The position numbers and the translations under genes were made by a program. From contig JAVJVN010000014.1 in NCBI GenBank assembly GCA_040221055.1, forward strand, positions 46,001-110,000: a stretch of DNA of 64,000 nucleotides, given 5' to 3'. The notes below the pieces were generated by a model. That model made no database searches and was not told the DNA's origin. It was given only the letters and a program-made list of their open reading frames with translations. This document shows positions 7,401-16,496 of this stretch, in pieces. The DNA is from Rhodothermales bacterium. Lineage in GTDB: Bacteria; Bacteroidota; Rhodothermia; Rhodothermales; UBA10348. How positions within the stretch are numbered: the stretch's first letter is position 1; each line of letters starts with the position of its first letter.

Positions 7401-10102
7401 GATACCACCAGGTTGACCAGACGGCCGGGAACGTAGATTTCGCGGCGCATCGTTTTGCCTTCCAGGTGCCGGGCCACATTCGGATCGAGCTTCGCGACAG
7501 AGAGGATGTCTTCTTGCGAGGCGTTCGCATCGACCGAAATAGTCGCCCGGAGCTTGCCGTTGACCTGGACGGCCAAGTCAATGGTGCTGTCCTTGAGCAG
7601 GGCCGGGTCGGCCACGGGCCAGGGTTTGTAGGCGAGCGTTTCCGCATGTCCCATCCGGCTCCAGAGTTCCTCTGCCATGTGGGGGGCAAGCGGCGCCAGC
7701 ATGAGCACGAATGAGCGGGCCACGTCGCGGGGAATCCGTTCCAGGGCAATGAGTTCGGACGTGAATTCAATGAGCGCGGCAATCGCCGTGTTGAAGCTCA
7801 TCCGTTCCATGTCGTGGGTGACCCGCTCGATGGTCTTGTGCAGGCTGCGGAGCAGGGCCTCCGGCGCCACCTCGTCAGTCACCAGGAGTTCGCCGCTGTC
7901 CTCGTCGACGAAATTGCGCCATACCCGGCGCAGGAAGCGGTTGACCCCCACGATGTCGCGGGTATTCCACGGTTTGGATGCGTCCAGCGGGCCCAGGTAC
8001 ATCTCGTACAGACGGAGCGTGTCGCATCCGTACTGCTCGTTGATTTCGTCCGGGCTTACGGCGTTTTTCAGGCTCTTGCCCATCTTGCCGTACTCCTGCG
8101 TGACGGGCTCCCCATCGTGGAAGAAGCGACGGCCGGGTTGATCCTGGACCTCGGTGGCCGGGCGGCCGTCCTGGTCCACCACTTCGGTGGCTTCCACGGC
8201 TATGCCCCGGGCATCGCGGTAGGCGTAGGCCTGGATATAGCCCTGGTTGTAGAGCCGTCCAAAGGGCTCCTTGGTACCTACATGGCCCAGGTCGAACAGC
8301 ACCTTGTGCCAGAACCGGGCATAGAGCAGGTGCAACACGGCATGCTCGACACCTCCGATGTACAGGTCCACGCCATTGTCGCCCATCCAATACCGTTCTT
8401 TCCCCGGCGCCACGAAGGCCTCGTCGTTGGTATTGTCCAGGAAGCGGAGGTAATACCAGCAGGAGCCGGCCCATTGCGGCATGGTGTTCAGCTCGCGCTC
8501 GTAGGTAACACCGTCCAGTTCCACCGTGCGCCAGGCTTCCGGTGCCCGACTCAGCGGCGGGCGGGGCGGGGCATCGGGGTCGGACGTGGCGGTGGGGCGG
8601 AAGTCGTCCATCGGGGGGAGTTCCACCGGCAAATGCTCCTCCGGAACGGCGCGAACCGTGCCGTCGGGGCCGTGCAGGATGGGAAACGGTTCGCCCCAGT
8701 ACCGCTGCCGGCTGAACAGCCAATCGCGCAATTTGTAGGTGACCGTCCCTTCGCCGTGGCCGTGTTCTTCGAGCCAGGCAATCATTTTCTTCTTGGCGGC
8801 CGCCATTTCCAGGCCGTCCAGGAAGCCGGAGTTGATGGCGGCTCCGTCCCCTGTCCATGCCTTGCCTTCGAAGTCGTCCGGTGGCTGAACGGTCCGCACG
8901 ATGGGGAGGTCAAACGTCTCGGCGAATGCCCAGTCCCTGTCGTCCTGAGCCGGAACGGCCATGATGGCTCCCGTCCCGTAGCCCATCAACACATAATCGG
9001 CCACCCAGATGGGAATCCGTTCTCCGTTGACAGGATTCACGGCAACGGCACCCGTGTCCACACCCGTCTTGGTCTTGCTGTCGGCCATCCGGTCGATGTC
9101 CGTCTTTGCTGCGGTGACGCTTCGGTAGGCGTCCACGGCCGACTGGTGGTCAGGCGTCGTAACACGGTCCACCAGCGGGTGCTCCGGCGCGAGGACCATG
9201 TACGTAGCTCCGAAAAGCGTGTCGGGCCGGGTGGTGAACACGCGGATGGTCTCGTCGTGTCCATGTACGCGGAAGTCCACGTGGGCGCCCTCGCTCCGGC
9301 CGACCCAGTTGCGCTGCATGAGCTTGACGGGCTCCGGCCAATCGACGTCATCCAGGTCGCGCACCAACCGGTCCCCGTACGCGGTAATCCGCAGCATCCA
9401 CTGCTTCAGGGGACGCTTGAACACCGGATAATTGCCCCGTTCGCTCCGGCCGTCGTTCGTCACCTCTTCGTTGGCCAGGACCGTCCCCAGCTGCGGGCAC
9501 CAGTTCACGGGTACCTCGGCGAGGTAGGCCAGGCGGTATTCAGCCAGGACGGCCTCCTTCTCCGCTGCCGTCTTGCCGTTCCATGCAGGATCCTGTGCGG
9601 CCAGCCGGTCTTCCAGTTCCGCAATCGGGCGCGCCCGTTCCTGCTCGGCATCGTACCAGGAGTGGTAGAGCTGCAGGAAGATCCACTGGGTCCAGCGATA
9701 ATAGTCCACATCCGTCGTGGCCAGTTTCCGATCCCAGTCATAACTCAGACCGATCGACTTCAGCTGCCGGAGCATGTTCTCGATGTTCGTCTCGGTCGTG
9801 ACCCGCGGATGCACGCCGTGCTCCACGGCATACTGCTCAGCGGGTAGGCCGAACGCATCGAAACCCATGGGGTGCAATACGTTGAAGCCACGCATCCGCT
9901 TGTACCGCGCCGTGATGTCGGTCGCAATGTACCCCAGGGGGTGACCCACGTGCAGTCCCACGCCACTGGGGTAGGGAAACATGTCGAGGACGTAGAACTT
10001 GGGGCGGGACGTGTCGGGCGACTCGGGAGTGCGGAAGGTCTTGCAGGACTCCCAGTGGTCCTGCCATTTCTGTTCTATCTGCCGGAAGGGGTAATCAGCC
10101 AT
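7397..10102 (-). CDS. leuS: Leucyl-tRNA synthetase
   Basis: This 901-residue class I synthetase charges tRNA-Leu and has the full family length, including the CP1 editing insertion. The HIGH motif appears as HVGH at 51-54, preceded by FPYPSG. The KMSKS motif reads KMGKS at 673-677 in the context YGKMGKSLKN, a variant known in several phyla. A C-terminal anticodon-binding domain and a PGRLVNLVVS tail close the protein. It lies between two bacillithiol genes: it overlaps bshB1 by four bases and starts 24 bases after the bshC stop. It is probably expressed as part of the long minus-strand unit from hisC to bshB1. Confidence 0.97.
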   Translation of the reverse strand: MADYPFRQIEQKWQDHWESCKTFRTPESPDTSRPKFYVLDMFPYPSGVGLHVGHPLGYIATDITARYKRMRGFNVLHPMGFDAFGLPAEQYAVEHGVHPRVTTETNIENMLRQLKSIGLSYDWDRKLATTDVDYYRWTQWIFLQLYHSWYDAEQERARPIAELEDRLAAQDPAWNGKTAAEKEAVLAEYRLAYLAEVPVNWCPQLGTVLANEEVTNDGRSERGNYPVFKRPLKQWMLRITAYGDRLVRDLDDVDWPEPVKLMQRNWVGRSEGAHVDFRVHGHDETIRVFTTRPDTLFGATYMVLAPEHPLVDRVTTPDHQSAVDAYRSVTAAKTDIDRMADSKTKTGVDTGAVAVNPVNGERIPIWVADYVLMGYGTGAIMAVPAQDDRDWAFAETFDLPIVRTVQPPDDFEGKAWTGDGAAINSGFLDGLEMAAAKKKMIAWLEEHGHGEGTVTYKLRDWLFSRQRYWGEPFPILHGPDGTVRAVPEEHLPVELPPMDDFRPTATSDPDAPPRPPLSRAPEAWRTVELDGVTYERELNTMPQWAGSCWYYLRFLDNTNDEAFVAPGKERYWMGDNGVDLYIGGVEHAVLHLLYARFWHKVLFDLGHVGTKEPFGRLYNQGYIQAYAYRDARGIAVEATEVVDQDGRPATEVQDQPGRRFFHDGEPVTQEYGKMGKSLKNAVSPDEINEQYGCDTLRLYEMYLGPLDASKPWNTRDIVGVNRFLRRVWRNFVDEDSGELLVTDEVAPEALLRSLHKTIERVTHDMERMSFNTAIAALIEFTSELIALERIPRDVARSFVLMLAPLAPHMAEELWSRMGHAETLAYKPWPVADPALLKDSTIDLAVQVNGKLRATISVDANASQEDILSVAKLDPNVARHLEGKTMRREIYVPGRLVNLVVS

Positions 10103-10126
10103 CGGAAAAAATGCGTGGGATGATGC

Positions 10127-11737
10127 TCAAATACTCAGTACTTGATGCGTCTCGGTGTCCAGTTCCAACTCGTCCAGCAACCGCTGGGTGAAACCGGGAC
10201 CGTATTTGTTCATGAAGTACACCGGACTCACAAAACGTTCCTGCAACGTTCCGTCCGGGACGAGCGACAGGATGGCGCGCTCCAATTGGTCGCGGACAAT
10301 GTCCTGCCGGGACCGTTCGGCCTTGACCAGGCGGTTCTTCAGCCCGGACCACTCTTTCATGAACTGGGCCCGCATGGCCTCGGCGCTCTTCACGAGCGAG
10401 GGATCCATCTGCTCGATGACTGGCTTGATCGCGTTCACGGCCTCGTGGAGATGTTTGCCTGCCGAAGAAAAGACCTCGTCCAGGTCAACGTCCATGTTGT
10501 CCAGCACCACGCGACGGAACAGCCGGTCGAGTTGGTCTTCCAGGTCCGGCACGTCGAGGCTGTAGCGGTCCAGGACTTTCTCAATGCGTCGTTCAACGAG
10601 CGAGACACTTGCCCTCGGGAAAATGATGGGCATCGGTATGTGGGCCCACGTGTACAACGGTTTGAACTGGGCGAAATAGGCGACTTCCCCGGGTCCGGCC
10701 ACATAGGCTGCGGTTGGCAGGACGGCATCCTGGAGCAGCGGGCGAAGGACTACATTGGGGCTGAAGGAGCCGGGATCCCGGGACAACAGATCGAGCAGAT
10801 CGGCCTCGGTGATGGGTGTTCCGTCCCGGAGCTCGAGGCCCTGGTCGCCTGCATCCACGGCCACGCGGCCGTCCTCCCGATGCAGGAACAGATTCGTGGG
10901 GGACGAAGTGACCTGGGCGTGCCAGGACGTGGAGAGCGAGCTGCTGACGGTTTCCAGACGCTCGTGGCTACCCCGCCAGTCGTTGATTTCATGTTCGAAG
11001 ACCTGTTCCCCGAGTCGCTTCAGATCCGGATCGTCCGGAGACACGAACAGGATGCGTCCGGTCCCGGTCATGGCCTGCATGACCTGGACGAAGGCGGAAA
11101 GGAACGTGCGACCAGGAACGTAGGCCTCCCGCAGCAGGCGCATGACGTCGTCGCGGAATTCCGTGGGCTGCAACAAACCCTCCAGTTCGTCCAGCGTACC
11201 GACGATGCCCTCGGGGAGGGTCCGTCTGCCGATGGCCCGTCCGTTCTGGGTCTCATCATCCGGACACGTGATGGTCTTCGGAGTGTCTCCCTCGAACAGA
11301 CCGCACCAGGCAATTTCCTCGAAGTCGTGATCCTCTCCTTCGAGCCAGAACACGGGGACGACCGGTCGTCCCGTTTCGAGCTCCATCCGGGACGCCAGTT
11401 GGATGGTCGTGAGGGTCTTGTACAGCGTGTAGAGGGGGCCGCCAAACAGGCCCAGTTGCTGCCCCGTGACGACAGCGACCGATTCCGGGTTTTCCAGCTT
11501 CAGGATGAGGGGCTCACTGGCGTCGAGAATGCCCCATTCCCGGGCCTGCTTTCGAAGCAGATGTGTCAGGGGCTTCCGGTCAGGATGCGCGCTTGCCGCA
11601 GCTTCCGCACGGGCTGCCCGATCGGCTGCCAGCCGGAAGTCTCCGTTGAAAAAGGATTCCAGTTTGTCCGGCTCATGGACATAGTCACTGAACAGCCGGG
11701 AGAATGATTGAAAGGATGAAAAGGGAATCCGTCTCAA
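10127..11737 (-). CDS. bshC: Putative cysteine ligase BshC (bacillithiol synthesis)
   Basis: This 536-residue protein matches BshC, which adds cysteine to GlcN-malate in the last step of bacillithiol formation. Seen are the typical N-terminal RIPFSSF, the TGQQLGLFGGPLYTLYK block, FWLEGEDHDFEE, and a long C-terminal coiled region. The start is TTG at 11735-11737; it overlaps the TGA of the upstream nuclease-domain gene (TTGA), and no ATG lies nearby. Family alignment of the RIPF region supports this start. With bshB1 two genes away it completes two of the three Bsh steps in one unit. Confidence 0.92.
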   Translation of the reverse strand: MRRIPFSSFQSFSRLFSDYVHEPDKLESFFNGDFRLAADRAARAEAAASAHPDRKPLTHLLRKQAREWGILDASEPLILKLENPESVAVVTGQQLGLFGGPLYTLYKTLTTIQLASRMELETGRPVVPVFWLEGEDHDFEEIAWCGLFEGDTPKTITCPDDETQNGRAIGRRTLPEGIVGTLDELEGLLQPTEFRDDVMRLLREAYVPGRTFLSAFVQVMQAMTGTGRILFVSPDDPDLKRLGEQVFEHEINDWRGSHERLETVSSSLSTSWHAQVTSSPTNLFLHREDGRVAVDAGDQGLELRDGTPITEADLLDLLSRDPGSFSPNVVLRPLLQDAVLPTAAYVAGPGEVAYFAQFKPLYTWAHIPMPIIFPRASVSLVERRIEKVLDRYSLDVPDLEDQLDRLFRRVVLDNMDVDLDEVFSSAGKHLHEAVNAIKPVIEQMDPSLVKSAEAMRAQFMKEWSGLKNRLVKAERSRQDIVRDQLERAILSLVPDGTLQERFVSPVYFMNKYGPGFTQRLLDELELDTETHQVLSI

Positions 11738-12324
11738 TTGCTCTCACTTTTCAATCGGCTGATATCATCCCGCAGCCGAGCCGCCCGTTCGTAGTCTTCC
11801 TCCGCGATGGCGGTCTGAAGGTCGTCCTCCAGTTTCTCCAGCGCGGACTTGGGTTCGGCAGGCTCCGGTTCGGCCATGGCTTCGGACGGGGCATCTTCGC
11901 TCTCGTCGTCCGAGTCGTCGGCCGGAATGCCCGCTTCGTCCAGCACGGCCGCGTCCACGAAAATAGGGGCGTCGACACGTACGGCCAACGCGACGGCATC
12001 GGACGGTCGTGCGTCCAACTGCCCGGATGCACCCGCAATGGCGTAGCGGATCTTGGCGAAGAACGTGCCTTCCCGCAGCTCATCGATCACGATATCCGTG
12101 ACCTCCGCGCCCACGGCGTTGAACAGGTCCCGGATGAGGTCGTGTGTCATGGGCCGGGGCGGCTGGATTTTCTCCAGTTCGAGGGCAATGGACTGGGCCT
12201 CGAACGCCCCGATAATGATGGGCAGTCGGCGGTTTCCATTCACTTCGCCCAGCACAAGGGCATATGCCCCTCCACTGGAGGGACTCGTGGAAAGGCCTAT
12301 GATATCGACTTGGACAAAATCCAT
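11734..12324 (-). CDS. Bifunctional nuclease (BFN/DUF151) protein with UvrB/C motif
   Basis: The 196-residue protein has a BFN (DUF151) domain at about 1-140, with LPIIIGAFEAQSIAL and the conserved RPSDAVALA near residue 107. An acidic, Ala/Pro-rich linker (about 135-160) leads to a C-terminal UvrB/UvrC helical motif (LQTAIAEEDYERAARLRD). BFN proteins from some organisms show nuclease activity, but the role of this combination is not settled. It is coupled to bshC through a TTGA overlap and follows hisC by 13 bases. Its place in a thiol/amino-acid operon may hint at stress or DNA-repair functions, which is inference. Confidence 0.88.
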   Translation of the reverse strand: MDFVQVDIIGLSTSPSSGGAYALVLGEVNGNRRLPIIIGAFEAQSIALELEKIQPPRPMTHDLIRDLFNAVGAEVTDIVIDELREGTFFAKIRYAIAGASGQLDARPSDAVALAVRVDAPIFVDAAVLDEAGIPADDSDDESEDAPSEAMAEPEPAEPKSALEKLEDDLQTAIAEEDYERAARLRDDISRLKSESN

Positions 12325-12337
12325 ACGGATGGGTGGG

Positions 12338-13432
12338 CTATGGCATTTCCGACAGAGCAGAGGTCAACGCATCCAGAAATGCCTGGTTCTCATGGGGCGT
12401 TCCGGCATTCACCCGGAGCCATCCTTTCAGCTCCGGGTACCCGCCCATGTTGCGTACAAGTACCCCCCGGTCCGCCAATCGTTCAAGCATGTCGGACGGG
12501 TCGTGTCCGGTACGGAAAAGTACGAAGTTTGCCTGGGACGGCAGTACATCCACGGCAGGCATGTCCTGGAGCGCGCCCGTCAGGCGCGCAGTGGCGTCCT
12601 GGATGAGACCAATCCGCTCCTGGATGATCTCCGGGTGCTGAACCAGGGCCATGCCCACGGATTCAGCCATCCGATCCACCATGAACGGCAAACGGGCCTT
12701 GAGCAGGTGACCGGTGACTTCCGGATGGGCCACCAGGTACCCCAGCCGGATACCGGCAAGACCGAACGCCTTCGACAGTGTCCGGACCACGATCACATTG
12801 GGATGCTCCGGCAGCAGTGTCAATGCGGAGGCTTCCGGGTTGAACTCGTGGTAGGCTTCATCCACCACCACGAATCCACGGGCTGTTTCCACAATCCGCT
12901 TCACGTCCCGGAACGGCATGGCCAGGCCGGTCGGATTGTTCGGAGTGGTTACAATGCTCACGTCCGGATCTTCGGTCCGGATGGCATCCAGCAACGCCTC
13001 GGTATCGAACTGCAGGTTTTCCCGCGGTGCGACGCCCACCACACGACCACCAAAGAGCCGGATGACCGACTCATAAAGCGCGAACATGGGTCGCGGCACG
13101 ACGACCGGGCGGTCCGGGCGAATGAGGCAAAGCCCGATGGTGTGGGTCAATTCGTTGGATCCGTTTCCCACAAGGATGCCGGACGGATCCACACCCAGGC
13201 TGGTGGCAAGCGCGTGGACGAGTCGGTCCGGTTGTTCCGACGGATACCGGTTGAAGGGAATCTGGAACCAGGACTCCAGCAATTCCCGCTTCAGGACCGG
13301 CGGAAGATCGAACGGACTCTCGTTCTGGTTCAGCTTGTAGGGAACGCTGCGTGCACCGGGCACGATGTAGGGGCGCTCGGCGCGGACTTGGCTGCGCAAG
13401 CGTTCAACCAGCAGATCGTCGGGCTCTTTCAC
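12338..13432 (-). CDS. hisC: Histidinol-phosphate aminotransferase
   Basis: A 364-residue class I/II PLP aminotransferase matching HisC, which converts imidazole-acetol phosphate to histidinol phosphate. It shows KLNQNESPFD (33-42), TPNNPTG (163-169), DEAYHEF (191-197) and the PLP lysine K221 in RTLSKAFGLAGIRLGY. The start is GTG at 13430-13432; no ATG lies near the N-terminus and the length fits the family. No other his gene is nearby, so the gene stands alone here. A related aminotransferase specificity (for example phenylalanine or tyrosine) cannot be fully excluded, since pheA lies elsewhere in the window. Confidence 0.9.
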   Translation of the reverse strand: MKEPDDLLVERLRSQVRAERPYIVPGARSVPYKLNQNESPFDLPPVLKRELLESWFQIPFNRYPSEQPDRLVHALATSLGVDPSGILVGNGSNELTHTIGLCLIRPDRPVVVPRPMFALYESVIRLFGGRVVGVAPRENLQFDTEALLDAIRTEDPDVSIVTTPNNPTGLAMPFRDVKRIVETARGFVVVDEAYHEFNPEASALTLLPEHPNVIVVRTLSKAFGLAGIRLGYLVAHPEVTGHLLKARLPFMVDRMAESVGMALVQHPEIIQERIGLIQDATARLTGALQDMPAVDVLPSQANFVLFRTGHDPSDMLERLADRGVLVRNMGGYPELKGWLRVNAGTPHENQAFLDALTSALSEMP

Positions 13433-13485
13433 GGTACCTGGAACGGATGGCGGGTGGGAGACGGGCAGATCACCCGCACACCGGA

Positions 13486-13845
13486 TCAGTGGCCTCCGGG
13501 TTCCCCGTCAAATTCGGAAAGATGGGGAAGACCCCTGAATTCGAAGTCCGGCAGGCACTCTTCCTGCACGAATCCTACGGCTTCGTGCAAGGCCGACACG
13601 AATTTCCCGAAGTCCTCCTTGTACAGGAAGATCTTGTGCTTTTCGTAGGATTCCTCACCCGTTCGTTTGCTTTCCGTGATGGTCAGGAAGAAGTCTTCCC
13701 CGGAACGGGTTGTCTTGACATCGAAGAAGTACGTACGCTTGCCGGCGGGGACCCGTCGGGAGAACACCTCATCCCGATAGCTCCCGCGTTGATCATCCCC
13801 GTGATATCCACCGTGATAATCGTCATCAGAATAATCCTGGCTCAT
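13486..13845 (-). CDS. DUF3276 (PUR-alpha-like) nucleic-acid-binding protein
   Basis: The 119-residue protein matches the DUF3276 family of Bacteroidota, whose fold resembles PUR-alpha single-strand nucleic-acid-binding proteins. The conserved core runs from VFSRRVPAGKRTYFFDVK through DFFLTITESKR to KIFLYKEDFGKF. The N-terminus is Asp/Gly/Tyr-rich (SQDYSDDDYHGGYHGDD). The start is placed at the ATG at 13843-13845 because GGAGG lies just upstream; the frame stays open to 13950, but that extension looks unlike the family. Function in vivo is unknown; RNA or ssDNA binding is inferred from the fold. Confidence 0.88.
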   Translation of the reverse strand: MSQDYSDDDYHGGYHGDDQRGSYRDEVFSRRVPAGKRTYFFDVKTTRSGEDFFLTITESKRTGEESYEKHKIFLYKEDFGKFVSALHEAVGFVQEECLPDFEFRGLPHLSEFDGEPGGH

Positions 13846-13954
13846 GGTTTCCTCCGCGCTCGCAGCCCGATTGGTGGTTGGGTTGCCGGGAATATGCACA
13901 AATCGCGACAAGAAAAGCAACGGATGCCCGTCACGGGCGCCCTGGTGCACCTCT

Positions 13955-13968
13955 CAACAGCCTTCTAA
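13955..13968. repeat. 14-bp motif CAACAGCCTTCTAA, copy A
   Basis: One of three near-identical copies in the window (others at 51737-51750 and 55827-55840). On the minus strand it reads from the TAG stop of the protease gene into the gap before the DUF3276 gene. It lies about 110 bases upstream of that gene's start. Function unknown. Confidence 0.45.
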
Positions 13969-15689
13969 AGAAGGTCAGGGATCCGGAACGGCACGAGGGG
14001 CATTTCGGTGAGACTGCTGGGACCCCATTCAGGACGCGCAATCATCCGCGCCAGTCGACGGGCCCAGTAGCCGTCCACGCGCGCCAGGGCGCCCGCTACC
14101 TGCCGGGCTTCGTTGAGTTGCCCCTGGGCCACGTGGACCTGACCCAGGTCGAAGAGGGCGGGTGCAAAGGACGGGTCGTACGCAATCACGTCCTGCAGCA
14201 ACGCGGCTGCACGACTCCATGCATGCATACCCATCGCGCTCCTGGCGCGTCCATAGGTGGCCAGATGCCGGAATGGGCCGGCGGCGGCAGCGCGCCCGAA
14301 ATGCAGATCGGACTCCGTCCAGTCGCGCCGTGCCAGATTGATGAGTCCCAACAGATAATTGGCGCCGTAGTGTCCGGGTTCGGCCTGGATGGAGGCCTGG
14401 AAACCCTGTTCCGCGAGTTGCCTGTCTCCGCCGAGATGCGCCAGCAAGCCGAGGCTGTAGAGGAGTTCGGGGTCGGGTATGGGAGCGGAGATGGCCGCGT
14501 CCATGAGGTCCAGCAACTCCGACAGGATGAGCGACCGGGTTGCGGCTACGGATAATCCGTTCATATCCCGGCGACCGTCGGGACGGGACAGTGCGGCCAT
14601 CGCCGCCCCCAACTCCGTCATCTGGTGCCAGGGGTCGTTTACGGGGATCAAATCCGCGATGGTGCGGGGCGGTTGCCCGTCCAGGAAGGGCTGCAGCAAG
14701 GGACGGGGGTCATGCGCGACCGTGATTTCTTCCCGGAGGACGTCCGTCCGGGGCGAAAGGACCGTTCCTGCTGTAACAATGCCCACAACATCACCCCTGG
14801 AATCCAACAGCGGACTTCCGCTGTCGCCGGGTCGGACGGGGTTCGTGGTAATCCATCGACGCCCATCCATTCCAGCATGGAGGCGCCCGGTGGATTGGCG
14901 TCCCGGAGAGAGGGTATACAGCCACTGTTCACTCGCATCCGCCGGGAGTGGTGCCAGACGGACAGGAGCAATGCCTTCATCCAGGATGACCGAAGGATCG
15001 ACATACAACAACGCCAGGTCACGCTCGGCACTGATGGCCCAACCCCGTCCGACGCGCATCTGTCGTCCTGACGGGAGTAGGACGGTAATGACCGATGCAT
15101 TCCGGATGATATGCCAGGACGTGAGCACGGCAGAACCGGCTACCAGAACGGCGTGACCGTCCCTGCGCAGCAGCGTTGTACCGGCCGCGGATTGTATTTC
15201 TGCAAACAGCGGCAGAACGGCACGGGCCAGGTCTGGAGTAAACGCAGGACGTGGAACGACTTCGACCGGGATGCCCGGCGCCTCCACGGGACGACCCGCA
15301 TTCGGAAGAATCCATGGACCCACGGTGACGATGTCCGGCCGGGGATCTTCGGCCACATAGATGAAGGTCCGCGTGAATCGATAGACCATGGTGCCCGCTA
15401 TGGCCTGGCCATCCCTGGACTGGGGCCTCGTCGCATTCACCTGGCGCAACGGACCGTCCGGTGCCGGACTGGACACATCCGACAGAAGCCACCCGGTTGA
15501 CAAGGCATCCCGGGCGTGGGATGCCGAAACATAGGCGGAAAGTTCAACACGCAGGGTATCGCCGGGAAACAATACACTGCGATCGGCCTCCGCGCGAAGC
15601 TGGACATCCTGTACCACCTGGGCCCGCCCCTGTCCCGCGAGGACTGGAAGCAGTACCAGGAAAAGGGCTATGTGGCGCAAGCCGCGCAT
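13965..15689 (-). CDS. Secreted trypsin-like serine protease with TPR-like tail
   Basis: A 574-residue exported protein with signal peptide 1-23. Residues about 25-147 form a beta domain of the type that precedes many envelope proteins (BatD-like pattern, VTVGPWILP). Residues about 150-340 are a chymotrypsin-fold protease with His193 (LTSWHII), Asp224 (ERDLALL) and Ser290 (RPGDSGSP). Residues about 390-560 are helical repeats resembling TPRs (LLYSLGLLAHLGGDRQLAEQGF, FDLGQVHVAQGQLNEA). The stop of the upstream phosphorylase is directly adjacent to the start codon, so the two are cotranscribed. The substrate is unknown; the repeats suggest protein binding. Confidence 0.85.
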   Translation of the reverse strand: MRGLRHIALFLVLLPVLAGQGRAQVVQDVQLRAEADRSVLFPGDTLRVELSAYVSASHARDALSTGWLLSDVSSPAPDGPLRQVNATRPQSRDGQAIAGTMVYRFTRTFIYVAEDPRPDIVTVGPWILPNAGRPVEAPGIPVEVVPRPAFTPDLARAVLPLFAEIQSAAGTTLLRRDGHAVLVAGSAVLTSWHIIRNASVITVLLPSGRQMRVGRGWAISAERDLALLYVDPSVILDEGIAPVRLAPLPADASEQWLYTLSPGRQSTGRLHAGMDGRRWITTNPVRPGDSGSPLLDSRGDVVGIVTAGTVLSPRTDVLREEITVAHDPRPLLQPFLDGQPPRTIADLIPVNDPWHQMTELGAAMAALSRPDGRRDMNGLSVAATRSLILSELLDLMDAAISAPIPDPELLYSLGLLAHLGGDRQLAEQGFQASIQAEPGHYGANYLLGLINLARRDWTESDLHFGRAAAAGPFRHLATYGRARSAMGMHAWSRAAALLQDVIAYDPSFAPALFDLGQVHVAQGQLNEARQVAGALARVDGYWARRLARMIARPEWGPSSLTEMPLVPFRIPDLL

Positions 15690-16496
15690 TCAACTGCGGG
15701 CCGCGATGATTCCCAGGACCAGACGCGAGAGGTCGGCTTTGACGCGACGACCCGTCTCAAGGACTTCTTCGTGATTCAGCGGGGCGGTGTTCAGGCCAGC
15801 GGCCGGATTCGTGATGGTGGACAGGCCGAGCACGGAAAGCCCCAGACGATGCGCCACCAACACCTCCGGTACCGTGCTCATGCCAACGGCATCGGCTCCG
15901 AGTTGCCGGAATGCCCGTATTTCGGCCGGCGTTTCGTAGTTCGGTCCCCGGGTCCAGATGTAGGTACCGGTCACTGTTGCTATGCCAAGGTCATCTGCCA
16001 CGGTCCGGGCGCTCTCTGTCCAAGCGGCATCGTACGGATGGCTGGAACGCACCGGCGGCGCGAGCTCAGGAAGCAAGGCTTCCATCGGATTCTCGAAGGT
16101 CCAATTGATATGATCGGTAATCCACATCAATGTGCCGGGCGGATAGGCCGGATTGACGCCCCCAGCGGCGTTCGTCACGACCATGGACGTAACACCGAGG
16201 GCGGCCAGGAGACGGACAGGGAACGTGACGGCCGGCATGTCATGCCCTTCGTACATGTGCAGTCGTCCCTGGACAAAGACGACCTGGGTGCCCTCGAGCG
16301 TGCCGAAGACCAGCCGGCCCGAGTGTCCCTGCACCGATGACGCCGGATAGTCGGGAATGGAAGCGGTTTCCAGGACCACGGGATCCTGCATGATATCGGC
16401 CAGGTCACCGAGCCCCGATCCGAGCACAAGGCCCAGTTCGGGTGCAGGCCCCATGCGCGTCCTGACCCAAGCAGCCGCTCGCGACACGTCGCTCAT
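15690..16496 (-). CDS. punA: Purine nucleoside phosphorylase (trimeric PNP-I type)
   Basis: This 268-residue enzyme is expected to cleave inosine and guanosine phosphorolytically in purine salvage. It has the phosphate-binding GSGLG at 26-30, GHSG at 57-60, QGRLHMYEG at 77-85, NAAGG at 109-113, and the purine-site region GPNYETPAEIRAF followed by GMSTVPE. Length and motifs fit the trimeric family rather than the hexameric DeoD type. The start overlaps the SpoIIE-type phosphatase stop by four bases (ATGA) and the stop abuts the protease start. Methylthioadenosine specificity is less likely, given GMSTVPE. Confidence 0.93.
   Translation of the reverse strand: MSDVSRAAAWVRTRMGPAPELGLVLGSGLGDLADIMQDPVVLETASIPDYPASSVQGHSGRLVFGTLEGTQVVFVQGRLHMYEGHDMPAVTFPVRLLAALGVTSMVVTNAAGGVNPAYPPGTLMWITDHINWTFENPMEALLPELAPPVRSSHPYDAAWTESARTVADDLGIATVTGTYIWTRGPNYETPAEIRAFRQLGADAVGMSTVPEVLVAHRLGLSVLGLSTITNPAAGLNTAPLNHEEVLETGRRVKADLSRLVLGIIAARS

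Noticed and set aside
7814..9847. A 677-residue plus-strand frame opposite leuS
   Set aside because: Shadow of leuS codon bias; His/Gly/Val-rich with no recognisable domain.
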